Origin: JAFAVZ01 sp036009105
GTDB lineage: Bacteria; Acidobacteriota; Thermoanaerobaculia; Gp7-AA8
Direction of reading: 5' to 3'
DNA length: 26,423 nucleotides
NCBI GenBank assembly: GCA_036009105.1
Contig: DASYMJ010000227.1
Coordinates: forward strand, 1-26,423
The position numbers were made by a program, and so were the translations under genes. Positions 15,009 to 22,749 of this stretch are shown piece by piece. The notes beneath the pieces were generated by a model. It was not told where the DNA came from. It saw only the letters and a program-made list of their open reading frames with translations, and made no database searches. Numbering within the stretch: position 1 is the stretch's first letter; each line of letters starts with the position of its first letter.

Positions 15009-15610
15009 CGCGCATCGTCATCATCGATGACCACCCGGTGGTGCGGGAGGGGCTCGTCGCTGCCTTGCGCGGCGTCGAAGTGGTCGGTGCGTTCGCCTCG
15101 GCCGACGAGGCGCTCCGCACGCGTCTGCAGGCGGATGTGGTGCTGCTCGATCTCGAGCTGCCCGGCATGAGCGGGCTGGAGGCGATCCCGCGCTTCGACG
15201 CGCCGGTGCTCGTGCTCACCGCGTACGGCAGCGACGAAGACATCGACCGCGCGCTCGCCGCCGGCGCGAAGGGCTATCTGTTGAAAGGCGCGCCGCTGGA
15301 CGACATCGAGCGCGCCATCGCCGCGGTGGCGGCCGGCGAATCGTTTCTCGATCCGCCGGCCGGCGAATCGTTTCTCGATCCGCGCGTGACCTCCCGCCTG
15401 CTGGCCCGTTCTCCGCGCGAGCGCTTGACGCCTCGCGAGCGCGAAGTGCTGGCGCTCGTGGCGGCGGGGAAGTCGAACAAGGAGATCGCCTCCGCGCTGC
15501 GCATCGCCGAGCGCACCGCGAAGTTCCACGTCACGGCAATCCTCTCCAAGCTCCGCGCGGAGAACCGCGCGCAGGCGGTGGCCATCGCGGCGGAGCGGCA
15601 TTTGATCTAG
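15005..15610 (+). CDS. NarL/FixJ-type response regulator
   Basis: A 201-residue protein. The receiver domain has acidic residues D8 and D9, phospho-acceptor D49 (VVLLDLELPGMSG), T72 and K94 (YLLKGAPL). The output is a LuxR/GerE helix-turn-helix at residues about 139-195 (LTPREREVLALVAAGKSNKE, ERTAKFHVTAILSKL). It overlaps the kinase gene by four bases and is its obvious partner. The linker carries an exact nine-residue duplication, AGESFLDP appearing twice, produced by a 27-bp tandem repeat. Regulatory targets are unknown; no other regulated gene directly follows, because a REP pair separates it from the next operon. Confidence 0.95.
   Translation: MTRIVIIDDHPVVREGLVAALRGVEVVGAFASADEALRTRLQADVVLLDLELPGMSGLEAIPRFDAPVLVLTAYGSDEDIDRALAAGAKGYLLKGAPLDDIERAIAAVAAGESFLDPPAGESFLDPRVTSRLLARSPRERLTPREREVLALVAAGKSNKEIASALRIAERTAKFHVTAILSKLRAENRAQAVAIAAERHLI
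15331..15384 (+). repeat. 27-bp tandem duplication in the response regulator linker
   Basis: Two adjacent 27-bp units, starting at 15331 and 15358, are identical at 26 positions; only the last base differs. Each begins GGCCGGCGAATCGTTTCTCG. The duplication is in frame and adds nine residues between the receiver and the DNA-binding domain. The near-identity implies a recent event, and the site could be slippage-prone. Confidence 0.95.
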
Positions 15611-15619
15611 AGAACAAAA

Positions 15620-15689
15620 CGTAGGGCCGGCTCTCAGCCGGCCCAGCGATCCGTCGACGACGGGCCGGCTGGAGAGCCGGCCCCACATT
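15620..15689. repeat. Paired REP-like palindrome R3
   Basis: The left arm begins CGTAGGGCCGGCTCTCAGCC (15620) and the right arm reads GGCTGGAGAGCCGGCCCCAC then ATT (to 15689), with a spacer containing GATCCGT. It follows the response regulator stop by nine bases and precedes the dehydrogenase, so it may end the two-component transcript. The spacer shares GC-n-ATCCGT-like sequence with the copy at 24164-24236. Confidence 0.88.
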
Positions 15690-15755
15690 TTGCCCTTCCG
15701 TACAGGTCGCTCCTCGCCCCTCCGTACGATTCGCGCCGCGCAGGGCGAGCCGATC

Positions 15756-16421
15756 ATGAACGGCATGGACAATCACGATGTCGTTCTCATCACCGGTGCC
15801 TCCAAAGGGCTGGGCCTCGCGCTGGCGCGGCAGCTCGCCCGGAAGGGGCATCCGCTGGTCATCAATGCACGCCGCGAGGAGGAGCTTCGCCGCGCGGAGG
15901 CTGAGCTGGCGCGGGATACCGAAGTGCTCGCCGTGGCGGGCGATGTCTCCGAGATCGCGGAGGAGCTGGCCGCGCAGGCGCTCGCCCGCTTCGGGCGGGT
16001 TGATCTGCTCATCAACAACGCCTCCGAGCTCGGTCCCTCGCCGCTGCCGAAGCTGGAAGAGCATCCCTGGGAATCGCTGCTGCGCATCTACCGCGTCAAC
16101 GTCGTCGCGCCGCTGCATCTCGCGCAGTTGCTGTTGCCGCGGATGAAGGAGCGCGGACGCGGCGCGATCATCAACATCAGCTCCGACGCGGCGGTGAATG
16201 CCTACCCGCGCTGGGGCGGCTATGGCAGCAGCAAGGCGGCGCTGGCCCATGCGTCGCGCATCCTTGCCGCGGAGCTGGAGGGGAGCGGCGTGCGGGTGCT
16301 CGTCCTCGATCCGGGCGACATGAACACGGAGATGCACGCGCTGGCCGAGCCCGGCATCGACCTGTCGCATCTCAAGGATCCAAACGAGGTCGCGCCAATG
16401 ATCCTGGAGGCGGTGGCGTGA
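15756..16421 (+). CDS. Short-chain dehydrogenase/reductase (SDR), NAD(P)-dependent
   Basis: A 221-residue classical SDR. The Rossmann motif is TGASKGLG near residue 13, followed by a putative NADP-selecting Arg in NARREEELRR. NNASE stabilises the central sheet. The catalytic Ser is in INISSDA and the Tyr/Lys pair in YGSSKAAL. After the active site VLDPGDMNTEM matches the usual PG motif. I chose ATG 15756 because AGGGCGAG lies just upstream; ATG 15765 is an alternative. The longer frame from 15690 runs out of a REP element and is unlikely. The stop overlaps the next start as GTGA, so the QueA-like protein is translated with it. The substrate is unknown; the coupling hints at a shared but undefined pathway. 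Confidence 0.92.
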   Translation: MNGMDNHDVVLITGASKGLGLALARQLARKGHPLVINARREEELRRAEAELARDTEVLAVAGDVSEIAEELAAQALARFGRVDLLINNASELGPSPLPKLEEHPWESLLRIYRVNVVAPLHLAQLLLPRMKERGRGAIINISSDAAVNAYPRWGGYGSSKAALAHASRILAAELEGSGVRVLVLDPGDMNTEMHALAEPGIDLSHLKDPNEVAPMILEAVA

Positions 16422-17419
16422 GCGCGCTGGACTTCCAACTGCCTGCAAGGCTGGAGGCGCGCGTCCCGGCCGAGCTGCGCGGCGCTGGGCGGGACGACGT
16501 CCGGCTCATGGTCTCCGATCTCGCCACCGGCTCGGTCACGCACGCGCACTTTCGCGAGTTGCCGGCCTTCCTCCGCAAGGGCGATCTCCTCGTCCTCAAC
16601 ACCTCGGCCACCTTGCCCGCGGCGCTCACCGCCACGCGCGCGAACGGAGAAGAGATCGCCCTGCACTGGTCGACGCCGTTGCCGGCCGGCCTCTCCGTGG
16701 TTGAGCCGCGCCAGGCGCAGGTCGTCGCCGGCGAGACGCTGCGCATCCCGGACGGCACCATCGAGCTGCTCGCGCCGTATCGCGATTCGAAGCGCCTCTG
16801 GATCGCGCGCTTCGACATCGCGCTGCCGGTCATCGGCTACCTCCATCGCCACGGCCGGCCCATCGCGTACTCGTACATCGCCGACCGCTTCCCCATCAGC
16901 GCCTATCAAACCGTCTACGCGCGCAACGAAGGCTCGGCGGAGATGCCGTCCGCCGGACGCGCATTCACGCGGCCGCTGCTCGCGTGCTTACGCAAGAGCG
17001 GCATCGGTCTCGCGCGCCTCGTGCTGCACACCGGCGTGGCCAGCCTGGAGGAGCACGAGCCGCCGTACGACGAGTGGTACGAGGTGCCGCTGCGCACGGC
17101 GGAGCGCGTGCGCCGGACGCGGGCGGAGGGAGGGCGGGTGATCGCCGTCGGCACCACGGTGGTGCGCGCGCTGGAGAGCAGCGTCGACGGGCACGGCGAA
17201 GTCGTCGCGTCCAAAGGCTGGACCGATCTCGTCATCACGCCGGAGCGCGGCGTGCGCGTGGTGGACGGCCTCCTCACCGGCCTGCACGAGCCGAAAGCCA
17301 CGCACCTGCAGATGCTGATGGCCATCGGCGGCGACCTACCGGTCCGCCGCGCGTATGCGGAGGCGCTGGCCAAGGACTATCTGTGGCACGAGTTCGGGGA
17401 TTTGCATTTGATTGCATAG
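16418..17419 (+). CDS. Divergent QueA-like S-adenosylmethionine:tRNA ribosyltransferase-isomerase family protein
   Basis: A 333-residue cytoplasmic protein that follows the QueA plan: an early RDDVRLMV, KGDLLVLNTSATLPAAL (canonical QueA has a LND-T-RV-PARL segment here), PIAYSYIADRFPISAYQTVY, RPLLACLRKSGIGLARLVLH, an HTGVASLEEHEPPYDEWYEV segment, VIAVGTTVVRALES and the C-terminal GLHEPKATHLQMLMAI. QueA transfers and isomerises the ribosyl moiety of SAM onto preQ1 in tRNA during queuosine synthesis. Here several active-region motifs are altered (NTSAT in place of NDTRV), so it may be a paralogue with another role. The start is GTG 16418, overlapping the SDR stop by four bases. No other queuosine gene is in the window. 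I am confident of the fold family but not of the reaction. Confidence 0.82.
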   Translation: MSALDFQLPARLEARVPAELRGAGRDDVRLMVSDLATGSVTHAHFRELPAFLRKGDLLVLNTSATLPAALTATRANGEEIALHWSTPLPAGLSVVEPRQAQVVAGETLRIPDGTIELLAPYRDSKRLWIARFDIALPVIGYLHRHGRPIAYSYIADRFPISAYQTVYARNEGSAEMPSAGRAFTRPLLACLRKSGIGLARLVLHTGVASLEEHEPPYDEWYEVPLRTAERVRRTRAEGGRVIAVGTTVVRALESSVDGHGEVVASKGWTDLVITPERGVRVVDGLLTGLHEPKATHLQMLMAIGGDLPVRRAYAEALAKDYLWHEFGDLHLIA

Positions 17420-17434
17420 GTATCAACCGACCAC

Positions 17435-19120
17435 TCATTCGAACCCCTCCGGCGGCACCCTCTTGCGAGTGGCCTGCTCGAAGCCGTAGGCGAGCTTGAG
17501 CAGGGTCGGCTCGCTGCAGGCCATGCCGGTGAAGCTGACCCCGAACGGCGCCTTCTTCGCGATGAACTCCTTCGGGAAGGCCGTTTGCGGCGCGTTGGGG
17601 ATCATGGCGAACGGCACGATCACGGTGGGGTAGCCGGGGCGGGCGGCGATGTTCGCGCCGGTCGGGCCGGGGAAGAGCAGCGCGTCGAGCCGCTCGCGCT
17701 TCATTACCTCGTCGATGCCGTGCGTCGCGGTGAGGGCGATGTCCTTGGCCCGGTCGGCCTCGTAGCGCGCGCGGAAGGTCTCCAGGTCCATGGCGTCCGA
17801 GATGTCGAGCAGCGACTGGCCGTACTTCAGCGCGCCGAGCTTCGCGTGGCTCCTGTTCCAGGCGCGGAGCTCGGTCAGCGTCTTGACCGGCGCGCTCTTG
17901 CCGAGGGATTGCAGCCAGGTGTTGAAGTCGCGCTCCATGCCGTAGGCGAGGACGGTGGAGCACTTGCGCTCCTTCACGTCATCCATCGACGTGCAGACGC
18001 CCCACGACAAAAGGTTGTTGTTCGCGTCCTTGTCCAGCACGCTGGGGATGTCCGCCGGATCGATCACCTCCGCCCCTTCCGCCTTCAGCACCGCGATCGC
18101 CTCGTTCATCGCTTTGAGCTGATCGTCGTTGAGGCCGAAGCGGGGCGCGGTGCCGCCGGGCGGCGTCACCTTGTCGTAGTAGGCGGCCCGTGGGATGCCG
18201 ATGCGCGCGCCTTTCAGGCCGTCGCGTTTGAGGAACTGCGTGTAGTCGTGCACCGGCGTGCAGGTCTTCGTGGCCGGATCGTTCGGGTCGACGCTTTCCA
18301 CCGCGCCCATCACGATGGCCGCGTCGGTGAGCGACTTGGCCATGGGGCCGGGCGTGTCCTGGTCGGCCACGATGGGGATCACGCCGTAGCGGCTGATGCG
18401 GCCGACGGTCGGCTTGATGGCGGCGAGCATGTTCTGGTTGGCCGGGCTGAGGATGGAGCCGGAGGTCTCCGTGCCGATGTTCGCCGCCCAGAAGTTCGCG
18501 GCCGTGCCGGTGCCGGAGCTCGAGCCGCCGGTGGCGAGCGCCGGGCGCCCGTCCGCCGTCGCCTCGCGCGGGTCGCGGCGCGGATCGTAGGGGTTGAAGC
18601 CGTAGCCGTTGAGCGAGTTGTAGTTGGTCGGCATCGGCGTGTCGCCGCCGGCCACCCAGTTCGCCAGCTCGGTCATCTGCGTCTTGGCGATGATGATCGC
18701 GCCCGCGGCCTGGAGGTTCTTGACCAGCGTCGCCTCGTACGGCGGGATGAGCCCCTCGAAGGCGAGCGCGCCGCCGGTGGTGGGCAGGTCGGTGGTGTGG
18801 ATGTTGTCCTTCACGGCGATGGGGATGCCGTGCAGCGGCCCGCGTATGTGCCCGGCTTTCCGCTCCGCATCGCGCTCATCCGCCTCCTGCAGCGCCTTCG
18901 GATTGACGGCGATGATGGCGTTGATCCGGTCCTCGTACGTGGCGATGCGCAGCAGGTATTGCTGCACCAGGTCATGCGAGGTGACCCGCCCTTCGCGCAT
19001 CGCCGCCTGCATCTCCGGGATGGAGGCCTCGACCGCGCTGAACGGCTTCGGCTTCGGCTTGCTTGCGGCGGTGAGCGGGAGCGCCATCGTGAACAGCAGG
19101 AGCGCGGCGAGTTGCTTCAT
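17435..19120 (-). CDS. Exported amidase-signature hydrolase (Sec signal peptide)
   Basis: A 561-residue enzyme of the amidase signature family. The start is ATG 19120, giving the signal sequence MKQLAALLLFTMALPLTAAS; the longer frame reads through the divergent gene's 5' region and is rejected. The Ser-cisSer-Lys triad is visible: K104 in GIPIAVKDN, Ser near 201 in GGSSSGTGTAANF, and Ser222 in GTETSGSILSPA. The family hydrolyses C-N amide bonds in varied substrates; the natural substrate cannot be deduced. Export implies a periplasmic or extracellular amide or peptide-like substrate. Its stop lies 16 bases beyond the convergent QueA-like stop. A second exported amidase is encoded about 700 bases away on the other strand, with the same C-terminal segment SEPTLLKLAY. 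The two may be old paralogues. Confidence 0.93.
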   Translation of the reverse strand: MKQLAALLLFTMALPLTAASKPKPKPFSAVEASIPEMQAAMREGRVTSHDLVQQYLLRIATYEDRINAIIAVNPKALQEADERDAERKAGHIRGPLHGIPIAVKDNIHTTDLPTTGGALAFEGLIPPYEATLVKNLQAAGAIIIAKTQMTELANWVAGGDTPMPTNYNSLNGYGFNPYDPRRDPREATADGRPALATGGSSSGTGTAANFWAANIGTETSGSILSPANQNMLAAIKPTVGRISRYGVIPIVADQDTPGPMAKSLTDAAIVMGAVESVDPNDPATKTCTPVHDYTQFLKRDGLKGARIGIPRAAYYDKVTPPGGTAPRFGLNDDQLKAMNEAIAVLKAEGAEVIDPADIPSVLDKDANNNLLSWGVCTSMDDVKERKCSTVLAYGMERDFNTWLQSLGKSAPVKTLTELRAWNRSHAKLGALKYGQSLLDISDAMDLETFRARYEADRAKDIALTATHGIDEVMKRERLDALLFPGPTGANIAARPGYPTVIVPFAMIPNAPQTAFPKEFIAKKAPFGVSFTGMACSEPTLLKLAYGFEQATRKRVPPEGFE

Positions 19121-19145
19121 GGCGGGAGATTGTAGACTCAAGGTC

Positions 19146-19793
19146 ATGCGCATCCTCTCCGGACCGTTGCGTGGACAACGCTGGATCCGCTCCTCCGCCA
19201 CGAACGGCTGCTGGGCCGGCACGTACGAGCGCGAGTCGCAGCGCGTTTTCCGCGAGCACGTCCAGCCGGCGGGCGTGGTCTTCGACATCGGGGCGAATGT
19301 CGGCTTCTTCACCCTGCTCGCGGCGAAGCTGGCCAAAGACGGCTTCGTGTACGCCTTCGAGCCGCTGCCGGGGAACCTCGGCTATCTGCGGCGCCACCTG
19401 GCCCTGAACCAGGTGCGCCACGCGGAGATCCTGCCGATTGCCGTGGCCGCATCGACCGGTACGGCGCGCTTCGCGGCGGCGCCGAGCCCCTCCATGGGCG
19501 CGCTGGCCGCGGACGGCGGGTTGGAGGTCGCGATCGATACGCTCGACCGGCTCGTGTCCGTGGGGCGCATCCGGCCGCCGAACTTCATCAAGATCGACGT
19601 CGAAGGGGCCGAGCATGATGTGCTGCGCGGCGCGGCCAGCGTGCTGCGGGAGGCCAAGCCGACCATCTTCCTCTCCGCGCACGGCTGGCAGCAGCACGAG
19701 CTCTGCTCGGCGCTGCTCGCCGAGGCCGGCTATCGGCTCGAGCTGCTGCGCGATGGCACCGCGGACGGCAACTACCTCGTGCTTGCCCGTTGA
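19146..19793 (+). CDS. FkbM-family SAM-dependent methyltransferase
   Basis: A 215-residue protein. Motif I reads VVFDIGANVGFFTLLAAKLA near residues 44-63, followed by FVYAFEPLPGNLGYLRRHLA and the FkbM-typical acidic motif NFIKIDVEGAEHDVLRGAAS. The family O-methylates sugars, polyketides and similar acceptors; the acceptor here is unknown. The start is ATG 19146, 25 bases from the divergent amidase start. The longer upstream frame overlaps the amidase gene and is rejected. Only 35 bases separate it from the second amidase downstream, so the two are probably co-transcribed. It is shorter than many FkbM members, which often run to 230-300 residues, but the core is complete. Confidence 0.9.
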   Translation: MRILSGPLRGQRWIRSSATNGCWAGTYERESQRVFREHVQPAGVVFDIGANVGFFTLLAAKLAKDGFVYAFEPLPGNLGYLRRHLALNQVRHAEILPIAVAASTGTARFAAAPSPSMGALAADGGLEVAIDTLDRLVSVGRIRPPNFIKIDVEGAEHDVLRGAASVLREAKPTIFLSAHGWQQHELCSALLAEAGYRLELLRDGTADGNYLVLAR

Positions 19794-19828
19794 CTCCGCC
19801 CCCCGCCCGCGCGTATCAAGCATCCCCC

Positions 19829-21403
19829 ATGAGCACTATCGATCGTCGCAACTTTCTCGGCGTCACCGCGCTCGGGGCGGCCGCGGTGCTGGCCAAGCCG
19901 CTGCTGGCCACGGCGCAGGAAGTCCCCGCCTTCGAGCTGGACGAGCTCACCCTCGGGCAGTTGCAGGAGGGGATGGGCAGCGGGCGGTGGTCGGCCCGCG
20001 GCATCGCCCAGGCCTACCTCGGCCGCATCGACGCGGTCGACAAGCGCACCACGAACGCGGTGATCGAGCGCAATCCCGATGCGCTGGCCATCGCCGACGA
20101 GCGCGATGCGGAGCGCAAGGCCGGGCACGTGCGCGGGCCGCTGCACGGCATCCCCGTGCTGATCAAGGACAACATCGACACCGCGGACCGGATGCACACC
20201 ACCGCCGGCTCGCTGGCGCTCGCCGACCACATCGCGGCGCAGGACGCGGCGGTGGCCAAGCGGCTGCGCGACGCCGGCGCGGTGATCATCGGCAAGACGA
20301 ACCTCAGCGAATGGGCGAACTTCCGCTCCACCCACTCCACCAGCGGCTGGAGCGGCCGCGGCGGCCTGACCCGCAACCCGTACGCGCTCGACCGCAACGC
20401 GTGCGGCTCCAGCTCCGGCACCGGCGCGGCCATCGCCGCGAACCTGGCCGCCATCGGCATCGGCACGGAGACCGACGGCTCCATCGTCTGCCCCTCCTCG
20501 GCCAACGGCCTGGTGGGCATCAAGCCGACCGTGGGCCTGGTCAGCCGCAGCGGCATCATCCCCATCTCCCATAGCCAGGACACGGCCGGCCCGATGGCCC
20601 GCACCGTCCGCGACGCGGCCATCCTCCTCGGCGCGCTGACCGGCGTCGACGACCGCGACCGCGTCACGCTCGGCAGCCGCGGCAAGGTGCATACCGACTA
20701 CACCCGGTTCCTCGACCCGGCCGGCCTCAAAGGCGCGCGCATCGGCGTGGCCCGGCACTACTTCGGCTTCAACGACCACGTCGACCGCATCATGAAAGAC
20801 GCTCTCGACGCGCTCGAGCAGCTCGGCGCGGAGCTCGTCGATCCGGCGGACATGACCACCGCCGGCAAATACGACGACAGCGAGTTCGAAGTCCTGCTGT
20901 ACGAGTTCAAGGCGGACCTCGACCAGTACCTCGAGCCGCTGAAGCTGACTCTCGCCGATCTCATCAAATTCAACGAGGCGAACCGCGACAGGGAGATGCC
21001 GTACTTCGGCCAGGAGATCTTCGTGCAGGCGGAGAAGAAGGGGCCGCTGACCGACGCGAAGTACAAGAAGGCGCTGGCCAAGAACCGGCGCCTCTCCCGG
21101 ACCGAAGGCATCGACGCCACGCTGAAGAAGCACAAGCTCGACGCCCTCATCGCGCCGACCGGCGGGCCGGTCTGGCCGACGGACCTGATCAACGGGGACC
21201 ACTTCACCGGCGGCTTTTCCACGGCGTCCGCGGTGGCGGGTTATCCGCACATCACCGTGCCGGCGGGGTACGCGTTCGGGCTGCCGGTCGGCCTCTCGTT
21301 CTTCGCCGGCGCGTGGAGCGAGCCGACGCTGCTGAAGCTCGCCTACGCCTTCGAGCAGGGCACGAAGGCGCGGCGAGCTCCGAAGTTCCTGGCGACGGTG
21401 TGA
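19829..21403 (+). CDS. Exported amidase-signature hydrolase (Tat signal peptide)
   Basis: A 524-residue amidase signature enzyme. The N-terminus MSTIDRRNFLGVTALGAAAV is a clear twin-arginine signal (DRRNFLG), so it is probably folded before export. The triad is K113 in GIPVLIKDN, Ser near 195 in ACGSSSGTGAAI, and Ser218 in GTETDGSIVCPS. ATG 19829 is chosen because it starts the Tat signal; the longer frame adds nothing family-like. It overlaps no gene and follows the FkbM gene by 35 bases. Its C-terminal segment WSEPTLLKLAYAFEQGT matches the sister amidase at 17435-19120, although that one uses a Sec-type signal. Its substrate is unknown. It is followed two bases after the stop codon by a paired REP element. 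Confidence 0.94.
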   Translation: MSTIDRRNFLGVTALGAAAVLAKPLLATAQEVPAFELDELTLGQLQEGMGSGRWSARGIAQAYLGRIDAVDKRTTNAVIERNPDALAIADERDAERKAGHVRGPLHGIPVLIKDNIDTADRMHTTAGSLALADHIAAQDAAVAKRLRDAGAVIIGKTNLSEWANFRSTHSTSGWSGRGGLTRNPYALDRNACGSSSGTGAAIAANLAAIGIGTETDGSIVCPSSANGLVGIKPTVGLVSRSGIIPISHSQDTAGPMARTVRDAAILLGALTGVDDRDRVTLGSRGKVHTDYTRFLDPAGLKGARIGVARHYFGFNDHVDRIMKDALDALEQLGAELVDPADMTTAGKYDDSEFEVLLYEFKADLDQYLEPLKLTLADLIKFNEANRDREMPYFGQEIFVQAEKKGPLTDAKYKKALAKNRRLSRTEGIDATLKKHKLDALIAPTGGPVWPTDLINGDHFTGGFSTASAVAGYPHITVPAGYAFGLPVGLSFFAGAWSEPTLLKLAYAFEQGTKARRAPKFLATV

Positions 21404-21404
21404 A

Positions 21405-21488
21405 CGTAGGGCCGGCTCTCCAGCCGGCCCACTCGCGGCATACCGGATCTGCCCCGCTCTGGGCCGGCTGGAGAGCCGGCCCTACATT
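21405..21488. repeat. Paired REP-like palindrome R4
   Basis: The left arm begins CGTAGGGCCGGCTCTCCAGC at 21405 and the right arm ends GAGAGCCGGCCCTACATT at 21488. The spacer of about 30 bases contains TCGCGGCATACCG, which matches the inverted spacer of the copy inside the glycosidase gene. It lies between the convergent stops of the Tat amidase and the hemerythrin-domain gene, a position suited to two-way termination. Confidence 0.9.
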
Positions 21489-21499
21489 TCTCATCTGGA

Positions 21500-22135
21500 T
21501 CACGCGGCGAGCCGCTGCTCGAGCGCTTCATCATCCGCGGCGCTGAGCACGCTCTTGGCGAGGCCGCGCACGAAGCCGAAGACCTCCGGGGGCGCCGAGG
21601 CGCGGAGGGCGGTTAGCAGCTCGGCGCGCTCCGGCGCGTTCATCGACGGCAGCATCCAGCTGAGGGCGAACGCCATCTCGTGCGGCGGGATGGAAGCGAC
21701 CAGCGCGTCGTGCGCGGCGATGATCTCCGCATCGGTCATCGAAGCCCACAGGGCCGGCATCAGCACCTCTTCCTCCTCCGTCATGTGCACCAGCAGCTCG
21801 CCGCTGATGCGCGCCAGCTCGAGCACGAAGCCGTGCGCCGCGCCGCGGTCGATCATGGCCAGCAGCTCCGGCAGCTCTTTCTCCTGCTCCTCGTGGATGC
21901 CGCTGATGCGGCGCGCGAGCTCCGGCGCGTGCTGCGCGAGGAGCGGCCCGACGAACTGGTTCTCGTGCTCGGCGTGCGACATCAGGAAGTCGATGGCCGT
22001 CTGCAGCTCGGCGCGGTAGCGGGCCACGGCGACGTTGTCCGAAAAGTCGAGCCGTCCGGACTTCTGCACCACATCGAACAGCAGCGCGCGGATGCCTTTG
22101 TGAATGTCGCGGTAGAAAGAGGGGCGGTAGGTCAT
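21500..22135 (-). CDS. Hemerythrin HHE-domain protein
   Basis: A 211-residue cytoplasmic four-helix protein. Candidate di-iron ligands are His12 (DIHKGIR), His54 and Glu58 (SHAEHEN), His81 and Glu85 (GIHEEQEKE), and His117 and Glu121 (VHMTEEEE). These fit a hemerythrin-like site that could bind oxygen or nitric oxide or store iron. A C-terminal extension of about 70 residues is helical and lacks obvious ligands. GGAG precedes ATG 22135 at a usable distance. It is divergent from the flavin-fold pair starting at 22288, separated by 152 bases, which suggests a shared response to oxygen or nitric oxide; this is inference. Confidence 0.87.
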   Translation of the reverse strand: MTYRPSFYRDIHKGIRALLFDVVQKSGRLDFSDNVAVARYRAELQTAIDFLMSHAEHENQFVGPLLAQHAPELARRISGIHEEQEKELPELLAMIDRGAAHGFVLELARISGELLVHMTEEEEVLMPALWASMTDAEIIAAHDALVASIPPHEMAFALSWMLPSMNAPERAELLTALRASAPPEVFGFVRGLAKSVLSAADDEALEQRLAA

Positions 22136-22260
22136 GTGCGTGATCTCCTTTGCCCGCTCAAGTTAGGGCTTGCCTCGGTCCGCGGTTGCTAAGCGTTCCC
22201 TAGGCGAATCCGAAAAGATCGCTGCCGATCGGCAAACCGCCAATAACCGCTGGCCCGTTT

Positions 22261-22279
22261 CCTAAAAACATCCTAAAAT
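22261..22279 (+). promoter_or_regulatory. Direct repeat CCTAAAA x2 and possible leaderless -10
   Basis: CCTAAAA occurs at 22261-22267 and 22272-22278, exactly 11 bp apart, one helical turn, just upstream of the flavin-fold gene. The second copy contains TAAAAT (22274-22279), a 5-of-6 match to a -10 element. It lies only eight bases before ATG 22288, and no ribosome binding site is visible there. This suggests a leaderless transcript with an adjoining regulator site. The -35 match is poor. Confidence 0.3.
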
Positions 22280-22287
22280 CCCGGCCC

Positions 22288-22749
22288 ATGTCCAAGGAAC
22301 GCCTCAGAGGATGTGCCGAAGGAGGAGTCTCCGTCTTCATCGGCACGGCGGACGCGAACGGCCGCCCCGCCTGCTGCCGCGCCGTTGCCCTCACCTCGCC
22401 TGATGACTACGACACCGTGACCGTCTACGCGCCGGTGGCCACCGCGCAGGAGACCATCGCCAACCTGGCCACCACGCGGCGCATCGCCATCGGCCTCTCC
22501 CGCATCCCCGATCACGTCTCGCTGCAGATCAAGGGATTGATGCGCGCCGTCCGCCTGGCCCGCGCGGACGAGGCGGAGCTGGTGGAGCGGCAGCTGGGCG
22601 ACTTCGCCGGGCGCCTTGCCGAGCTCGGGCTGCCGCGCCACATGACCCGGCGCATGAACCACTGGCCGGCGTTCGCCATCGACGTCAGCGTCGAGCAGGT
22701 CTTCGACCAGACTCCCGGCCCGAAAGCAGGCAGCGCCGTCCCATCATGA
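22288..22749 (+). CDS. Pyridoxamine 5'-phosphate oxidase-like FMN-binding split-barrel protein
   Basis: A 153-residue cytoplasmic protein with the split-barrel flavin fold: GGVSVFIGTADANGRPACCR as the first hairpin, then VTVYAPVATAQETIANLATT and IAIGLSRIPDHVSLQIKGLM. The fold binds FMN or F420, and sometimes heme, in related families; the cofactor here is not certain. It overlaps the next gene by four bases (ATGA), and that gene begins with a related domain, so the two products may work together. It is divergent from the hemerythrin gene. No ribosome binding site is seen before ATG 22288. The enzymatic reaction is unknown. Confidence 0.82.
   Translation: MSKERLRGCAEGGVSVFIGTADANGRPACCRAVALTSPDDYDTVTVYAPVATAQETIANLATTRRIAIGLSRIPDHVSLQIKGLMRAVRLARADEAELVERQLGDFAGRLAELGLPRHMTRRMNHWPAFAIDVSVEQVFDQTPGPKAGSAVPS

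Noticed and set aside
15690..15755. Longer start for the SDR at 15690
   Set aside because: The added residues come from the edge of a REP element and are unlike SDR N-termini; ATG 15756 has a nearby AGGGCGAG.
19772..21250. A 492-codon open frame on the minus strand opposite the Tat amidase
   Set aside because: The composition is typical of antisense shadow frames, and the plus-strand amidase has a complete catalytic triad and Tat signal.
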